Below are positions 6,535 through 7,412 of a DNA stretch of 7,412 nucleotides, piece after piece. The stretch is from Deltaproteobacteria bacterium. Its GTDB lineage: Bacteria > Myxococcota_A > UBA9160 > SMWR01. The notes beneath the pieces were generated by a model. That model was not told where the DNA came from. It saw only the letters and a program-made list of their open reading frames with translations, and did not search any database. Within the stretch, counting starts at the first letter, position 1. Each line of letters begins with the position of its first letter. The DNA lies in NCBI GenBank assembly GCA_029261905.1, contig JAJDAM010000010.1, positions 1 through 7,412 on the forward strand, read 5' to 3'. Position numbers and translations under genes: made by a program.

Positions 6535-7412
6535 TCGCGTTCCATGCCCGACCGAGGCGCTTTCAAACGACATCGGTCCGGCAGCGAGCGGAGGCCGTCG
6601 AACAGTGCGCGAGCGAGTACTGCGTGGCCCTCGGGGTTCGGATGGGCATCCGCGATGCTGAGCTTCACATCCAGCGGGCGCCGACCGGTGAAATACGGAA
6701 ACGAGACGGTGACCGGAAGGCCGCGATCGGATGCGGCTTGTTCGATCCGCGCATAGATGTCCACGAACTCGTGGTCGGCGTCGAGTGCGTTGAGGTTCGT
6801 GTGAATCAGCACGTGACCGCAGATCTCCGTAGTTGCGGCAATCGATGCGAATTCGTCCAGCCCGGCAGTGTATTCATCCCAGGCGGCTTCGTTTTCGAAG
6901 TAGTTGTGGTGGAGCGCGCCAGCATAGTCGATCGTCGGCGCGAATCGCTGCTCGAGTGCGACCCAGCGCGGCCACAACAACCTCAACAAACGACTGTGCG
7001 ATTCCGCGTACTTTCGATACCGAAGAGCGGACGCGATTCCCCGCAATGCAGGATAGGTGCGCACGAAACGTGGTCCGTCGATATCGTTGAGAGTCGCGCC
7101 GTAGACGATCAGATCGGGTGAATACGCGTCGATCGCGGTCGTCAATCGGCTCATCGCACCTGCAATATTGATGTCCAGCAATCCGACGTTGATCACTTGA
7201 TGACCCGCACGACCCGTCTGTTCGTTCAGCAGCCGCTCGAGCTGCGCTGCGTACGTGTCCGATTCGCGCACCCCCCAACCCATCACGAACGAATCGCCCG
7301 TGATCACGATTCTGAACACGCCCGGGGGCGGCCGCGCTGCGTATTCCGGGCCGCGAAAGCCGAGGCTGTTGGTTCGAAACGGGATACCCGAAAACGACGC
7401 GTCCACATTGGG
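6531..7412 (-). CDS. SGNH/GDSL-type hydrolase, 5' end beyond window (293 aa visible)
   Basis: The visible frame runs in from the right edge. It begins PNVDASFSGIPFRTNSLGFR, a stretch that in related envelope SGNH proteins follows an N-terminal membrane anchor. I therefore treat the GTG at 7406 as internal and the gene as truncated by the window. Counting from the first visible residue, ITGDSFVMGWG holds the block I nucleophile Ser41, TLND holds the block III Asn109, and IADAHPNPEGH holds Asp255 and His257 of the catalytic pair. Known members are serine esterases, acetyl-hydrolases or acyltransferases, often acting on envelope sugars outside the cytoplasm. The middle part (about 112-195) is longer than in minimal GDSL esterases and is rich in aromatic and basic residues. 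The stop overlaps the ATP-grasp start by four bases (GTGA), so the two are probably one operon. The acyl substrate is unknown. Confidence 0.85.
   Translation of the reverse strand, partial: PNVDASFSGIPFRTNSLGFRGPEYAARPPPGVFRIVITGDSFVMGWGVRESDTYAAQLERLLNEQTGRAGHQVINVGLLDINIAGAMSRLTTAIDAYSPDLIVYGATLNDIDGPRFVRTYPALRGIASALRYRKYAESHSRLLRLLWPRWVALEQRFAPTIDYAGALHHNYFENEAAWDEYTAGLDEFASIAATTEICGHVLIHTNLNALDADHEFVDIYARIEQAASDRGLPVTVSFPYFTGRRPLDVKLSIADAHPNPEGHAVLARALFDGLRSLPDRCRLKAPRSGMERE

Noticed and set aside
5809..7121. Two long plus-strand open frames opposite the ATP-grasp and SGNH genes
   Set aside because: Both translate to Arg/Ser-rich sequence without recognisable motifs, whereas the minus-strand frames carry complete catalytic motifs.
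7300..7309. Palindrome CGTGATCACG, with a shorter GTGATCAC copy at 1771-1778
   Set aside because: The long copy is inside the SGNH coding sequence at the conserved ITGDS codons; two short GATC-centred palindromes are expected by chance.

Overview
The window is GC-rich throughout (I judge well above 60%) and densely coded. Neighbouring genes overlap by 4 bases (ATGA or GTGA) and several starts are GTG. Together with the envelope-type gene content, this suggests a free-living Gram-negative bacterium with a large genome, perhaps of the old deltaproteobacterial / Myxococcota / Binatota kind. That placement is an impression from style and gene families, because the window holds no phylogenetic marker beyond a tRNA.

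Layout. The first 127 bases are the 3' end of an unrecognised plus-strand gene. It overlaps a gene for a probable outer-envelope lipoprotein made of about four fibronectin type III repeats (124-1473). A complete tRNA-Asn(GTT) with encoded CCA follows at 1545-1620, then a 161-base spacer. Next comes a plus-strand membrane-glycosylation cluster: a YfhO-family multi-spanning protein (1782-4121), a DPM1-like family 2 glycosyltransferase overlapping it by 4 bases (4118-4879), and a small DUF2304 membrane protein (best start 4955, end 5359). The rest of the window is on the minus strand: an SGNH/GDSL hydrolase whose 5' end lies beyond base 7412, overlapping by 4 bases an ATP-grasp ligase (6534 down to 5338). 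The two gene groups converge and their last 22 coding bases overlap.

How the genes may work together. Known CsbB-YfhO-type pathways use a cytoplasmic GT2 enzyme to charge undecaprenyl phosphate with a sugar, a small membrane protein to help present or flip it, and a GT-C-like membrane protein to transfer the sugar on the outer face. The YfhO/GT2/DUF2304 order fits that scheme, with DUF2304 in the place often held by a GtrA/GtcA-type protein. The ATP-grasp and SGNH pair could add or remove amino-acid or acyl groups on an envelope glycan. Both functional readings are inference. I see no mobile element, CRISPR array, integrase or defence system.
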